A stretch of DNA of 64,000 nt, taken from NCBI GenBank assembly GCA_032622095.1, contig CP136067.1, forward strand, positions 41,647,549 through 41,711,548, read 5' to 3'. The translations under genes and the position numbers were made by a program. Below are positions 24,610-35,093 of this stretch, one piece after another (positions within the stretch are counted from its first letter, which is position 1; each line of letters starts with the position of its first letter). The notes beneath the pieces were generated by a model. The model saw only the letters and a list, made by a program, of their open reading frames with translations. It was not told the DNA's origin and searched no databases. The stretch comes from Siphonodentalium dalli (Eukaryota > Mollusca > Scaphopoda > Gadilida > Siphonodentaliidae).

Positions 24610-25205
24610 TATTGGCAGATAGCGTCCGTATCGAATCGAGACGCTGTGCCAAACCAAGTAAGCACTCTCGAAGATTCCCGAGGGACATGCTAGGCACTAT
24701 CTATCTCAAATACCCACACGGTAATATATATTGCAAACCCCTGTTCCCGCTAACATCAAACCAGCTATCAAGCGATATCTCTTCGATACATCTAAACATA
24801 ATATCCAATGATAAATAAACACACTAAACATCATCTAATAATCAGATATAACTCAATGCTGGCAAGTCCAGTGTGCATCGGTGCACAATGCACACAGGGC
24901 TAAAACTTGCTTCCCTCAAATAACAAAAACAAAATAAATACAATAAAAATATGTTACACAAGTATCATATCAATAAATAGGAATATTTCAACATAAACCA
25001 TAACATAAACAAACATTACCCAGCCAATTTATCTGCCTCATAAACATAAAACTATCCATAATTATTCATTAAACTCAAATAACCCAAATCAAGCGACCCA
25101 CACAAACCAATAAGTATGACAAGAACACCGATAGGTTAACCTTCCACTTCCACAACACATACACCAGACCCCTCCCCCACACACCACGTATCTAGTGAGA
25201 TGTAA
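24610..25205. other. Retroelement spacer, no clear gene
   Basis: A small minus-strand frame around 24690-24610 begins with an ATG and encodes about 28 residues (MSLGNLRECLLGLAQRL...). It is too short to claim. The rest is AT-rich without features. Confidence 0.4.
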
Positions 25206-25650
25206 GTCACAATATATCTCTCAACACGACCATATCGTATATGTACCACCACCCCCCCCAACTGCCCACAATATCCTAAATCACATATACATGTGCAGAG
25301 CTAAAATGAGCCTGAATAACATGTATGCGAAAATCACAATATATCTCCCAACATGACCATATCGTATATGTACCACCCCCCCCCCCCAACTTCCCACAAT
25401 ACCCTAATCCACATATACATGTGCAGAGTTAAAATGAGCCCGAATAACATGTATGTGAAAATCACAATATATCTCCCAACACGACCATATCGTATATGTA
25501 CCCCCCCCCCCCAACTGCCCACAATACCCTAAATCACATATACATGTGCAGAGCTAAAATGAGCCTGAATAACATGTATGTGCAAATCACAATATATCTC
25601 CCAACACGACGATATCGTATATATACCCCCCCCCCCCCCCCCACCGCCAA
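25206..25650. repeat. Tandem array, about 126-bp units with poly-C tracts
   Basis: TCACAATATATCTC starts units near 25208, 25334, 25462 and 25587. Each unit has CGACCATATCGTATATGTAC, a poly-C tract of 8-17 C, ATACATGTGCAGAG and AAAATGAGCC. It is the second C-rich array in the pol-env spacer. On the antisense strand the tracts are G-runs. Confidence 0.9.
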
Positions 25651-26108
25651 GATAACCAGAGCCGCGTGACAATGCGCGATCAAATATTATCATTACAATA
25701 TAGATAGAACTACTATTCCATGCGTCAATTGCACTCCCCTAATACTATACAATCAACAAATATTTCCGCCAATAATCATGTCAAATATAGCAATAAGAAC
25801 CTATATATAGCAGTACACAATACGCATTTATTCATATACCTTTTGATATCCATATTGACATGACTGTTGGTATACCTACACCCTATGACACATACATTTT
25901 ATAAATAATACAGCAATACCACTTGTCGTTCACATTCAGATGTCCATGTGATGTTTTCAATGAAACCAATCTTCATTAGCACGATGTAGCCCACGTTAAA
26001 TTATATAGGCACAAACAGCTATCAAAGATTGGGCCCATCTTTCTCCTTCACTCCTCCTGCCAAACCTCCTCAAATCTCGCTCATCAGCCGACCCAACTCA
26101 ACTCCGTC
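25651..26108. other. Retroelement spacer between second array and antisense ORF B
   Basis: No ORF, repeat or signal could be supported. Confidence 0.45.
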
Positions 26109-26444
26109 TTACCAGTCAGTCTGTTCTTCCGACCACAGATCCATCAACCTTCTCCTCTCTTCCCTAAGCTGCTTCCTCAAATTTAAAATGAGGTAACACC
26201 TCTCATTTTCTTCTAGCCACAACGTACACAGATAGCGATCGCTCTTGGATGATACCCCCGTACGGGCGTGCTCATTCCCCCGCTCAAATTGATCGACTAT
26301 CTGATCATTCACGTAGGTCAGATAGATCGAATCAACGATCACCCCAAAATACCCCAAACCATTTGCCTTCGCATTTCTCAACTTACACTCTAACTCACTC
26401 AAAAGTTGACTCATAACTACAAATATCGAAAGACAGGCCCGCAA
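26109..26444 (-). CDS. Antisense ORF B in the retroelement spacer
   Basis: The minus-strand frame runs from 26444 to a stop at 26109-26111; the first ATG (MSQLLSELECKLRNA) is at 26414, giving 101 residues. No known domain is seen. A charged C-terminal helix with ENERCYLILNLRKQLREERR and LMDLWSE aligns with ORF A and ends the same number of residues after WS. A TATAAAT box lies 63 bases upstream of the ATG. The frame ends in TG|GTAAGA, which could be a splice donor in place of a true stop. It is transcribed against env and pol if it is expressed. Function is unknown. Similarity to ORF A at protein level, with synonymous codon differences, is the main evidence that it is real. Confidence 0.6.
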   Translation of the reverse strand: MRACLSIFVVMSQLLSELECKLRNAKANGLGYFGVIVDSIYLTYVNDQIVDQFERGNEHARTGVSSKSDRYLCTLWLEENERCYLILNLRKQLREERRRLMDLWSEEQTDW

Positions 26445-26470
26445 TAATTCACAGCCATAATGGCCAACGC

Positions 26471-26477
26471 ATTTATA
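26471..26477 (-). promoter_or_regulatory. TATA-like box upstream of antisense ORF B
   Basis: TATAAAT on the minus strand, 63 bases upstream of the ATG at 26414. This is a spacing that fits initiation about 30 bases downstream of the box. Inferred only. Confidence 0.4.
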
Positions 26478-26750
26478 CCGCTATACCACTAATTACCTTC
26501 GTCGACACGCCTAGCGCACGCAGCGCGGCTAATTGGTACACACACTGGCATCGCGTGACGTCATATTTCGTCGATTTCTGGGGGTACCAATTTTACACAG
26601 TAATTTGAGAATGACATTACAACTTACACCGGCCGAAAAATCTCATCGATTAATCAAACCAGTTAACCCATAAAAGCCATGCCCACGCGAATCTATCTTT
26701 ATAATCAGATACCGGCTAACCCGCTAATACACACCTATATTTTTACTTAT

Positions 26751-26752
26751 AG
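26751..26752 (+). other. Candidate splice acceptor for the env mRNA
   Basis: A pyrimidine-rich run ending in TTTTTACTTATAG precedes the env ATG (26766) by 13 bases. Paired with the donor at 15832|15833 it would give a leader-env spliced RNA. Inferred from consensus. Confidence 0.45.
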
Positions 26753-26765
26753 GGGTGCAAGCGAT

Positions 26766-27755
26766 ATGAAGCCTACAGAAAACTTCGTTAAAGCGACCCT
26801 CTTCATACTTATCATCGGCTTTCAAACTAGTGACGCTATGTTAACTCGACAGAACATGTTATTTTTGCATCACCGGCAAATTGCTGTCTCAAATGAAAAT
26901 TGGGATCTCAGTTTTCTCATCGAACTCACACCATATTATACCTACATAGCAAGACTCGCTACCGACATAAGGATGGCCCAAAATAAACTCAATAGCATTT
27001 GTGCCACGTTTCATCAAAGCACATATCACCATAACAAACCTCCATTCAGGAACGAGACAAATAACATTAACTTTAATCTCATCAACATTTTGACAGATTT
27101 ACAAACTGAATTAGCAGCGGCTCTCACGGAAACCAAACAAATCCAATATGAATATCATAATTATTATCAACTCCATAATACCAAAAGACTCAAACGAGCA
27201 ATATTACCCGTAATAAGCGATATCGCCAAGTTTCTATTTGGCACCCCTTCGATGTCAGATATTACACATGTAGAAGATAACATACGAACCCTCTACCAAA
27301 ACCAAAAAAAAATCCAACACGATACTCAAACCGCTTATTCTATCATGAATATAACACGCGTCATTTCAAACGAAAATCGCCAACGAGTCAACACATTATC
27401 AACAACAATATCCAATATTCAAGCCACACTTCGAAAAGAAACACATCGAACTCAAAAACACGTACATACAATTGAAATATTCACAGTCATCAACGCTAAG
27501 TTTCTAGTAATATTACATGAAATACAACAAGATGTTATCCAAGCAAAGTTATATTTGCGACATCTTAAAGTTCAAATTGCCTCTCTAATTAACCACCGAT
27601 TTACACCGGAGATCATAAGCCCAATACATTTAAAAAAGGCACTTGACAGTATAACGAAATTTCTTCCAGCCCATTTGAAGTTACCATTCCCCATAGAATC
27701 GGGAATTGCAAAATATTACCAACATTTGAAGACACAAACTCAGACACAACAATAA
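26766..27755 (+). pseudogene. env: Env-like glycoprotein, N-terminal part
   Basis: The ATG at 26766 begins a signal-peptide-like segment (hydrophobic ATLFILIIGF). A few bases earlier lies a splice-acceptor consensus, which supports this start over the upstream one at 26679. The ectodomain carries N-glycosylation sites and a dibasic RLKR site. This is followed at once by a hydrophobic AILPVISDIAKFLFGT segment, the layout of the fusion proteins known from errantiviruses and baculovirus F. A long helical part follows. The frame ends at 27755; the rest of the protein lies in another frame, so a frameshift near 27720-27755 breaks it. Confidence 0.8.
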
Positions 27756-27756
27756 A

Positions 27757-28824
27757 TATACAGTTGCCCGAATCGATATTACTCATAATTACCTGCTATT
27801 ATCTCCCGACCGATCCAAATATACCACCATTGGTGACAATCACCCGTGTATTTTAAACAAATTACCATATTGTAAAATTCTAAAAATTTCAATCGCCGCA
27901 TCACATAATCATAACTGCCTACTCAACATATTCACCAATGATACAAAAAATACCGCCACAAATTGCCCTATAGCCATCTACCCTCAATATAATTTACCAT
28001 CCGCTATTAAGCTGGCGGCATGTACATGGCTTATAACAACCACGAAAGCTCATACATTTACAGTAAACTGTCATCACAATCTCTTAAGAAAACGACCGTA
28101 TAGAATCACAATTTTACCAACGATAACTTTACCACCAAGGTGCATAGCTACATCAGCCAGTATCAAACTAATTGCATTCACAACTTTGAACTCATCAAAC
28201 ATCACCATCAAGACACAAATAACCCAATTACAATCAACTATTGAATTACATAAATTGCCACAATGGAAGCCATTATTTTCCCAAATTCATAACTTGCCCC
28301 CTCAAATTTCGATTCCAAACAAGTTACCCCCCATAAAGCAACTATCCCTATATGATTTTCTGCAAACAGTCACTTCCCTGCAACCCATCAAACAAAAGCA
28401 AAAACAAGATTATTACCAAATCATCATTCCCGCGGTCATTACGTTCATATTAATTTTACTGATTGCCATCTCAAGTCGCAAATACATTATTCAGTGTATT
28501 ACGAAAATTTCCCAATATCAGACTCAACGCAATCACAACACGCGACGAATTAAAATCGCAAAGCGACGAAATAAACTTAACCAAATGATAAAGGGAACTG
28601 ATACGCAACTTCGTCACAGACTAACCCCACCAATACCCAATGAAGCTACGAAAGATATTCATTTGTCTCCAGCTAAGCAACCTCAAATACAAACCACACA
28701 AGAAGATTTGACATTTCCCAAAAAACACCCGCGAGATGTTGATGATGAATCATCCACATTACGACCTATGAAAATAATAAAAACTCACGCGTCCATCCAT
28801 AACCCACCACTTAATCTATATTGA
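27757..28824 (+). pseudogene. env: Env-like glycoprotein, C-terminal part
   Basis: This frame is open from before 27757 to the stop at 28822-28824. It has spaced cysteines in the membrane-proximal ectodomain. One transmembrane helix (IIIPAVITFILILLIAISS) is followed by a basic cytoplasmic tail of more than 100 residues. It is offset by a frameshift from the upstream env part. Known role of the family: membrane anchoring of the fusion protein. The copy as read here would not give one continuous protein. Confidence 0.75.
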
Positions 28825-29617
28825 TCATTTTCCCAATAATACCATTTTTTTTCCTACAAGTGGCACAAACCCACAGACTAATTCTAATATCGTTACTGCA
28901 TGCATACCCCGTCAGCTGTGTATGCTAACGCCATTATGACACGTGCCAATCCCAAGAGTTAGACAACTGACCGCCGATTATCATCAATAACATTGGTAAC
29001 GGATCTCGCCACCTATCAACAAACGCATTAATAAATGCCTCATATACCACACTCCAAACAACATTTCACCTCTGACACATGCTCTCAACAATTCCCTGTG
29101 CAATTGACGGCAGATGAGAAACATTTGGTCTCTCATTACCACAATACCGAATGTATACATATCCTCATGATTTTATTAACAATACAACATGCATTTATAT
29201 AATACATCACCAATGTACATCATTTACAAAACATACCATGCACTATTACCGTATTGTTATATTCATTACTTCTCATACTTGTATCTCTATATTCTATTAT
29301 CATACCTTATCCTACATATCAATATAGCACGCATTATGACTGCTTGCACGATCATTTTATATACCAACCCATATATGCTTTTCCCACCATTTATTTCATA
29401 ATCTCATAACATTGCGTATCATCATTTTAAGACAACTTAATATTGCATATCATCATTTTAAGACAACTTTGTTCCACATGTATTAATCATAACTTCACCA
29501 CAATCAATGCTATTATACTTCATTTCAGCCTCATCCACATTACATGATCACAATTACCCCAGTTAGGTCCATAATTTTGATGTTACATAAGATTTTCCGC
29601 TGCGCTAAAAATCTTAC
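28825..29617. other. Retroelement 3' untranslated region
   Basis: No supported ORF. A 33-bp direct duplication (ATCATCATTTTAAGACAACTT twice) lies at about 29416-29470. The sequence leads into the polypurine tract. Confidence 0.55.
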
Positions 29618-29618
29618 A

Positions 29619-29633
29619 CGGGTGGGGGACATA
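29619..29633 (+). other. Polypurine tract
   Basis: The purine-rich GGGTGGGGGACATA sits directly before the 3' LTR, where plus-strand DNA synthesis is primed in LTR elements. Confidence 0.65.
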
Positions 29634-30088
29634 TGTGAGATAACTACCCATTATAATCTCACAACTTGATTCAAACTATACAATGTCCCAATATATAAAA
29701 CCCCAAACTCAGATATTCGTGTTCGGTTCTCGAAACCTCACACGTCTTAATCTCAGCGAAGATATACACACAATGAAGATGGCTCCCAAATATGGTCAAG
29801 GGAAATGCCCATAACGAAGGAACCAATCCCGATGTGTATTGCCAAACGCCTCATCTAATATGCGTCCCAAATAGTATATAAGAGACAACCAGATCCCATC
29901 ACCTCATGCTTTCACTAGACTCATCTCCTCCCTAGATCATATCCAGGCATCATTCACACCAGGCATCACCCATTCGGGGACATCATTTCGCGGCGACTAT
30001 TGATCATTATATTTGTACACACTGCATATCTTACTCACAACATAATACAGACTTGTACCTACTATATCTATGTGTTCATTACCTCACA
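29634..30088 (+). repeat. 3' LTR
   Basis: 455 bp, matching the 5' LTR apart from five substitutions and one missing base. The AATAAA of the 5' LTR reads AATACA here, so this copy may end transcription poorly. It is followed by the duplicated target ATGT at 30089-30092. Confidence 0.93.
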
Positions 30089-30092
30089 ATGT

Positions 30093-33000
30093 TTGCTTTC
30101 CCCCACCTGCTAGTTTCGACTCCTAGTCTATGATTGGCTGTCCTCACTCGCATGATGTTGTGTGATAAATCGCGAGGTAAGTTCGTAAAATACGTCTCAA
30201 AACCAAATTTTAAAGTTTCGATAGAATCGACCGCGTGATGAACTATCGATGTCCACCCACCGTTTTTGGATAAATTGATCTTTAAATCTATTCTCAATAT
30301 ATCTCATATCAAAACCGGAAATACATTGTGCATCCGATTAACCCGTTAATGCAAGAGATCCACGTCGCTCGCTTATTGGTTTTCACAGAATCTTTGAGGT
30401 GCAGTAACAAATATTACAACTTTTGCACAACTAGGGAGCATTTGCCATCAAGAATTCGCTTTCAGTAGTTCAGCATACGCATTTTAAATTTAATGCACAG
30501 GAGATGTCTACCAATTTCACCATAGACCATGATGGTGGGGGTACTTCTTTTCATCTTCAGAACCTGCTTATAGAATCCCAGGACTAGACTGTCCAACTCA
30601 TACAATTGTTCCATTGCCCAAACCTCGCTACAGTACGTAGTAATTAGTTCAATTGTTTTATCAAATAAGGTGAAAACTAGGTCATTACTCAACTTTAATT
30701 TTTCAGTTTGACTTACGAAACTATATATGGCTTTCTTGCCAACAGATGCAATTTTCTTTACCGCTTGGCAGAATCTTCCGTTAATGAAAAAATCAATCCT
30801 GTTCCCTGTTGTCATCCTTGCGGTTACTGAATGCCATTGCTTTAGGTTTGTCTACATTTATCGTCAGTTTCCAGGCTGGTGCGTAATCGCCGAATGCATT
30901 CAACGCTCACTTTTGTGATCTTCAGCCAGTATAATCGTGTCATCGTCATACAATACGCACATTATTTTCATATACTCTCCAAATATATCAAGAAACGCGT
31001 CGTTTATAAATTTTAAGCCGTCAACGGCACAGTTATTAAGAAAGGATTATAAGTCGTTAAGATACATGGAGAATAACAAAGGCGACAAGGTTGCACCTTG
31101 TCTTACCCCCATATTACAAGTAAAAAAGTCTGATCGGTAGCATCCTTGTAGAACGCATGATTTAATGTTTCCATACATACTACGTATTACATTGAGAATT
31201 CTGCCATTGATATCTGCAGTCATCAATTTTATCCAAAGGCCATCTCGCCATACCGTGTCAAATGTTTTTTTTAAGTCAATGAAACAACAATGCGATTGTT
31301 TTCCTCTTGAAAGATACAGGTCGATTATGCATTTGAGAATAAAAACATTGTCAACAGTTGAGTGATTTTTCCTGAAGCCTGCCTGAAATTCGGAAATGGT
31401 GTCGCATTGGTCGCAAAATTCAACTAAGCGCTTATTCAAGATCGATGTAAACAGTTTCCCCATTATACTTAGCAGGGTGATTCCGCGATACGAGTCTGGG
31501 TTTGACCGTTTCCCTTTCATTTAAAAAATAGGTTGAATCAATCCCTTTGTCCATCGCTCTGGGAGGACCCCGTTTCTGAATACGGCATTGGAGAGTTTCA
31601 AGTATATGTCAATCATCAGGTGTTTAGTAACGATAATATATTCGGCTAATATATTATCAGATCCGGGAGATTTCCCGCTCTTACGTCGGTCTATAGCATG
31701 CAGAATTTCATCTCGGGTAAAGTTAACATTGAGTAAGCTGTCATCATTTTCGTCATACATCTGGTTTAAGAGGGGCTCAACATCTTCTTCAGAATCACCA
31801 GGGTCATTATTTTTTTGGAAATGCTTATAAAATTCATTTAATGGTACATCGCTAACAAAATCTCCATTTCGTTCAGTATTGTTCCTATTTATCTGCTTGA
31901 CAGTACTCCAAAATAGCTTAGGGTTTTTACAAGCTGTTCTTAGCTAATCCTTCCGATTTCTATCCCATATTTTGATTTTCCTGTCAATTAGTGCCTTATA
32001 TTCTTTCCCGACGCGTTTCACTGCTAATGTATTAGTTTGAGAGTGATGTTTTCTACATTGTCGTTTAGCTCTTTTAAATGCCCTTCTCACATTGGCGCAT
32101 TCGCTATCAAACCACTCTGAGCCCTTTTCAGCTCGTCGAACACCAATCTTGCGGCGCATTCCGAACGTGGTGGTAACCGTCATGAGTAATTTGTTTTCTA
32201 TGTCGCAACAAAGACGGTCAATGTCCGCTTGAGTCGTTAAGCTATTCGGTGGGTCAAGTATTGTATCTATGGGTATATTGCACAAATTATCAACAAAATC
32301 GTCTGCCTTGTCACTATCCCATCGGCGTGGGCTAGGGATCATAAATTCGTTAGAAGTGGTATGAGTTTTGTCCTCTGGATTTACTAAAAGTGCCATTGTA
32401 AGTCCACGGTGTATATCTGAGTAAAACTGCTAAAGTTATTCACATGGAAATCAATTACTTTATCCCACATGTCGTAGCTCACCAGCCCATAATCGATCAG
32501 ACTCCTATTACTGCTTGTAACGTTACCAGCCCCTCTGTCACTGCCTAACCGGCCATTCGCGATCGGCTACCTTAATATTCTCACATATATCAACAAGTCT
32601 AAATCCGTATGAATTAGGTTTACCCTTATCTTGGGTTGCTCGGGGACCTGGATCGAAATCGGATCGCCACCCGAATATATCGTCGTTCAGGTTATTTCCC
32701 TCCCCCAGTATGTGTTCTGCGCCAATTAAATAATCGGTCGGAGTGAAATCTTTAAGAGGTGCGGTTCTAACATTAACGTCGCCCAAAAGAAGTACAGAAG
32801 CGTCCAAACGCAGTTCTCGCGGTTCGGCCTCTATATCGGTCTGCCAACTATCGTTCACGTATCGCGTGTTTACTGGAGGGATATATAGAGCACCAATAAG
32901 GATGTCTCTATCTGTCCCAGTAAATTTCGAAGCTAATCTAAACCATGTGACAAGAGAAGACTTTGAGTTTATCAATTTTACGTATCTGTCAATACTGTGT

Positions 33001-33686
33001 TTCACTGCAACTATGATACCCCCGGATACACATCCACTCATCTCCCTCCCATTTGTCGGATACACCGTAAAACTTGGAATTACAACTTTCACACCATTAA
33101 GTGTTTTCGTTTCTGAGAAACATAGTATATCATGCTTGTCAATAAATGTTTGGAATTCCGGATATTTCAAACGTTTCTCTAGTCCGCACACGTTTAAGGC
33201 CAACACCCGCAATGTCCCTTTTCTACCCTCACATTCATCGCCGCCCATTTCATCGTCATCATCACCCTCATCACCACCACCGTTATCATCCTCATCACCA
33301 CCATCATCATCATCGTCGTCGTCGTCATCATCGTCATCATCATCATCATCATCCTCGTCGTGGTCATAATTAGCTCCCCTAACACCGTAGTCATCATCTT
33401 CATCATCACGATCGTCGTTGTCGTCGTCATCATCATCATCACCGTCATCATCCTCATCATCCTCGTAATCATCACCGTTATCATCATCATAGTCATCACC
33501 ATCATCATCTCTACGGTCATCATCACCATGCTCGTCGTCGTCATTATTATCGTTGTCATCTTCGTAATCTGCATCTACATCCTCATCATTTTCATTATCG
33601 TGATTATCATCGTTTCCGTCATCATTATCATCGAAAATGTAACACAAAATGTCTTTGGATATAGCAGAGTATGTACCGGTACACAA
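30093..33686 (-). pseudogene. LINE ORF2: endonuclease and reverse transcriptase, broken
   Basis: The minus frame starting at 33686 has an Asp-rich segment. It is followed by the endonuclease: LRVLALNVCGLEKRL, then FSETK, SGGIIVAVK and LLLGDVNVR. A linker (32396-31944) leads to RT: RRKSGKSPGSDNI, then SYRGITLLS, FIDLKKTFDTVW and GVRQGATLSPLLFS. The catalytic box at 30950-30939 reads YDDD where LINEs usually have [FY]ADD. In-frame stops occur near 31521 and 31047; the last part (30297-30093) is in another frame. The protein would nick target DNA and reverse-transcribe the element RNA, but this copy is dead. Confidence 0.85.
33230..33660 (-). repeat. GAT-type microsatellite inside LINE ORF2 (Asp-rich)
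   Basis: About 430 bp of ATC/GTC trinucleotide repeats. On the minus strand they are in frame with the endonuclease and encode a run of mostly Asp residues ahead of it. A similar microsatellite lies beyond the LINE 3' end at 14160-14500. Confidence 0.85.
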
Positions 33687-33976
33687 TCAGGTAGAGTCAG
33701 TCTTTTGTTTGCTTTTTTAAAACTTTTTGTTAAGTCTATGGGTCTTTTCTTGGCACCACTTTTGGCACGCTCAGTTGCATCGACGAAGGAAGTCGCCAGC
33801 TTATCCTTCCCCTCCGGACTCAGGTGCACGCATGGAGTCCGCTACTTTTGTCCTTCTCGAATAACGTTTTTACAATGCTGTTGCCTTTTCTCAGATACTA
33901 CGTAGTGTCAACAAAATCATACTCCATATCATCACATGTTCCTTTTATGTACTCGTTGACAAGAGTTACAGCGTCG

Positions 33977-35093
33977 TTATATTCTTGTCGCGCGGCCCCT
34001 TGCCCTTCCGAGGTGGTACGCTGCACATGCTGATCTGGCATTTTTGAACATTGCAGTTATGTGGGGAAGTCCGCGGTTTATCAAGCGAATAACCTGCATA
34101 GCGTCACTCCGTTTGTGCAAAATATCGTTCGTGCCTAAGTGAATAATTATTGATTTCACTTGGTCATGCACTATATCTTGTGCCTTTTTCCACCATTTCA
34201 AGAACAGATTTAATGTCCTCAAAACAAGCCCCTGAATATTGGATAATTCTCATATTGTATTTGTTTGAATAGACTCTTGCGCAGTTGCTTGCACCGAGCA
34301 CGACAGTGTCAGTGATTTGGGGTGGCTTAACCGCTTTCAGCTCTTTGTCCTTCGCGTTGTTACCGATTGGCAAATATGGGTCATTGGGTATGATAATATC
34401 TTCGTCCACTGAATTATAAACAATACCCGCGTCGCTCTCCGCGTATTCATTGTTAGGTTTAGTGTGAACACCGTTAGGTCGCGAATTCCACCACCGCTTA
34501 TCGTCACCGTTATCCTCACCTGTGCCTTTCATTGGACAGAAAGCAATCACGTGTCCAGAATTATGACACCCTCTACACACGACCTTGTTTGTACATTCTC
34601 GACGGCTGTGATTGGTCTGAAAGCACCGGGTACACTCACGATTGGCTGACTGTGACTCGTCAAACACGACCGTGGGAAAATGAATTTCATGACAGTACTC
34701 ACATGTTATTTTGGTCATATATGAAAATACCCGTAATTGGTATCCTCCAATAGAAATTTTATTCGGAATTTCCTGACAGTCTCTGATCCGTACAAATCTG
34801 GTCCCGTTTTCAATAGAATAATCACCTGAGGCAAAAGTATTCCTCCTTAAACTCTCCGGCACAATTGAGCCATACTTTGAAAAGTGTTCCGCAACAATAT
34901 CGTCTTCCATCTGGTATGGGGCGTCTTTGATAGTAACAAACACACATTTGTTTTCGGCATCGTTTGGCCTAAATCTCGCACGGAACATCCAGAAACCTTT
35001 TTCTATTATGTCATTGTTATCCTCATTTGACCTCAGTGTGACAAAGCACTCTTTTTCAGTTATTTGAATCGCTCTTATTTTGTCGATACGCAC
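33977..35093 (-). pseudogene. LINE ORF1: RNA-binding, zinc knuckles and SGNH-like domain
   Basis: The minus-strand frame is open from about 35245 without a clear ATG. The N-terminal part (CFVTLRSNED..., KCVFVTIKDAP) looks like an RRM-type fold. Closely spaced Cys/His motifs follow (CEYCHEIHF, CTRCFQTNHSRREC and CRGCHNSGHVIAFC), which are CCHC-like knuckles. After these come VVLGASNCARV and, in a shifted frame from about 34180, IIIHLGTNDI. These resemble the G-x-S and GxND blocks of SGNH hydrolases found in some CR1/L2 ORF1 proteins. The frame break near 34180 shows the gene is decayed. Confidence 0.7.

Larger units (their letters stand above)
14804..30088 (+). mobile_element. 15.3-kb env-bearing Gypsy-type LTR retrotransposon
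   Basis: Two near-identical LTRs (456 and 455 bp) begin TGTGAG and end CTCACA. The insertion is flanked by the 4-bp duplication ATGT (14800-14803 and 30089-30092). Gene order is leader, unknown ORF, gag, protease, RT, RNase H, integrase, a spacer of about 4 kb, then env. Integrase after RNase H places it in the Ty3/Gypsy group, and the F-like env makes it errantivirus-like. It is far longer than the usual 5-9 kb because of the spacer. LTRs differ by five substitutions and one indel, so insertion seems recent. Nonetheless pol and env have frameshifts, and a MITE sits in integrase. It lies in the sense orientation in a host intron and antisense inside a LINE. Confidence 0.93.

Noticed and set aside
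23054-25650. CRISPR-like array in the poly-C repeats or the 29-bp leader repeats
   Set aside because: Units are contiguous tandem repeats without unique spacers, and the genome is eukaryotic.
26679-26765. Upstream ATG of env at 26679
   Set aside because: It lies before the probable splice acceptor, and the ATG at 26766 directly precedes a signal-peptide-like segment.
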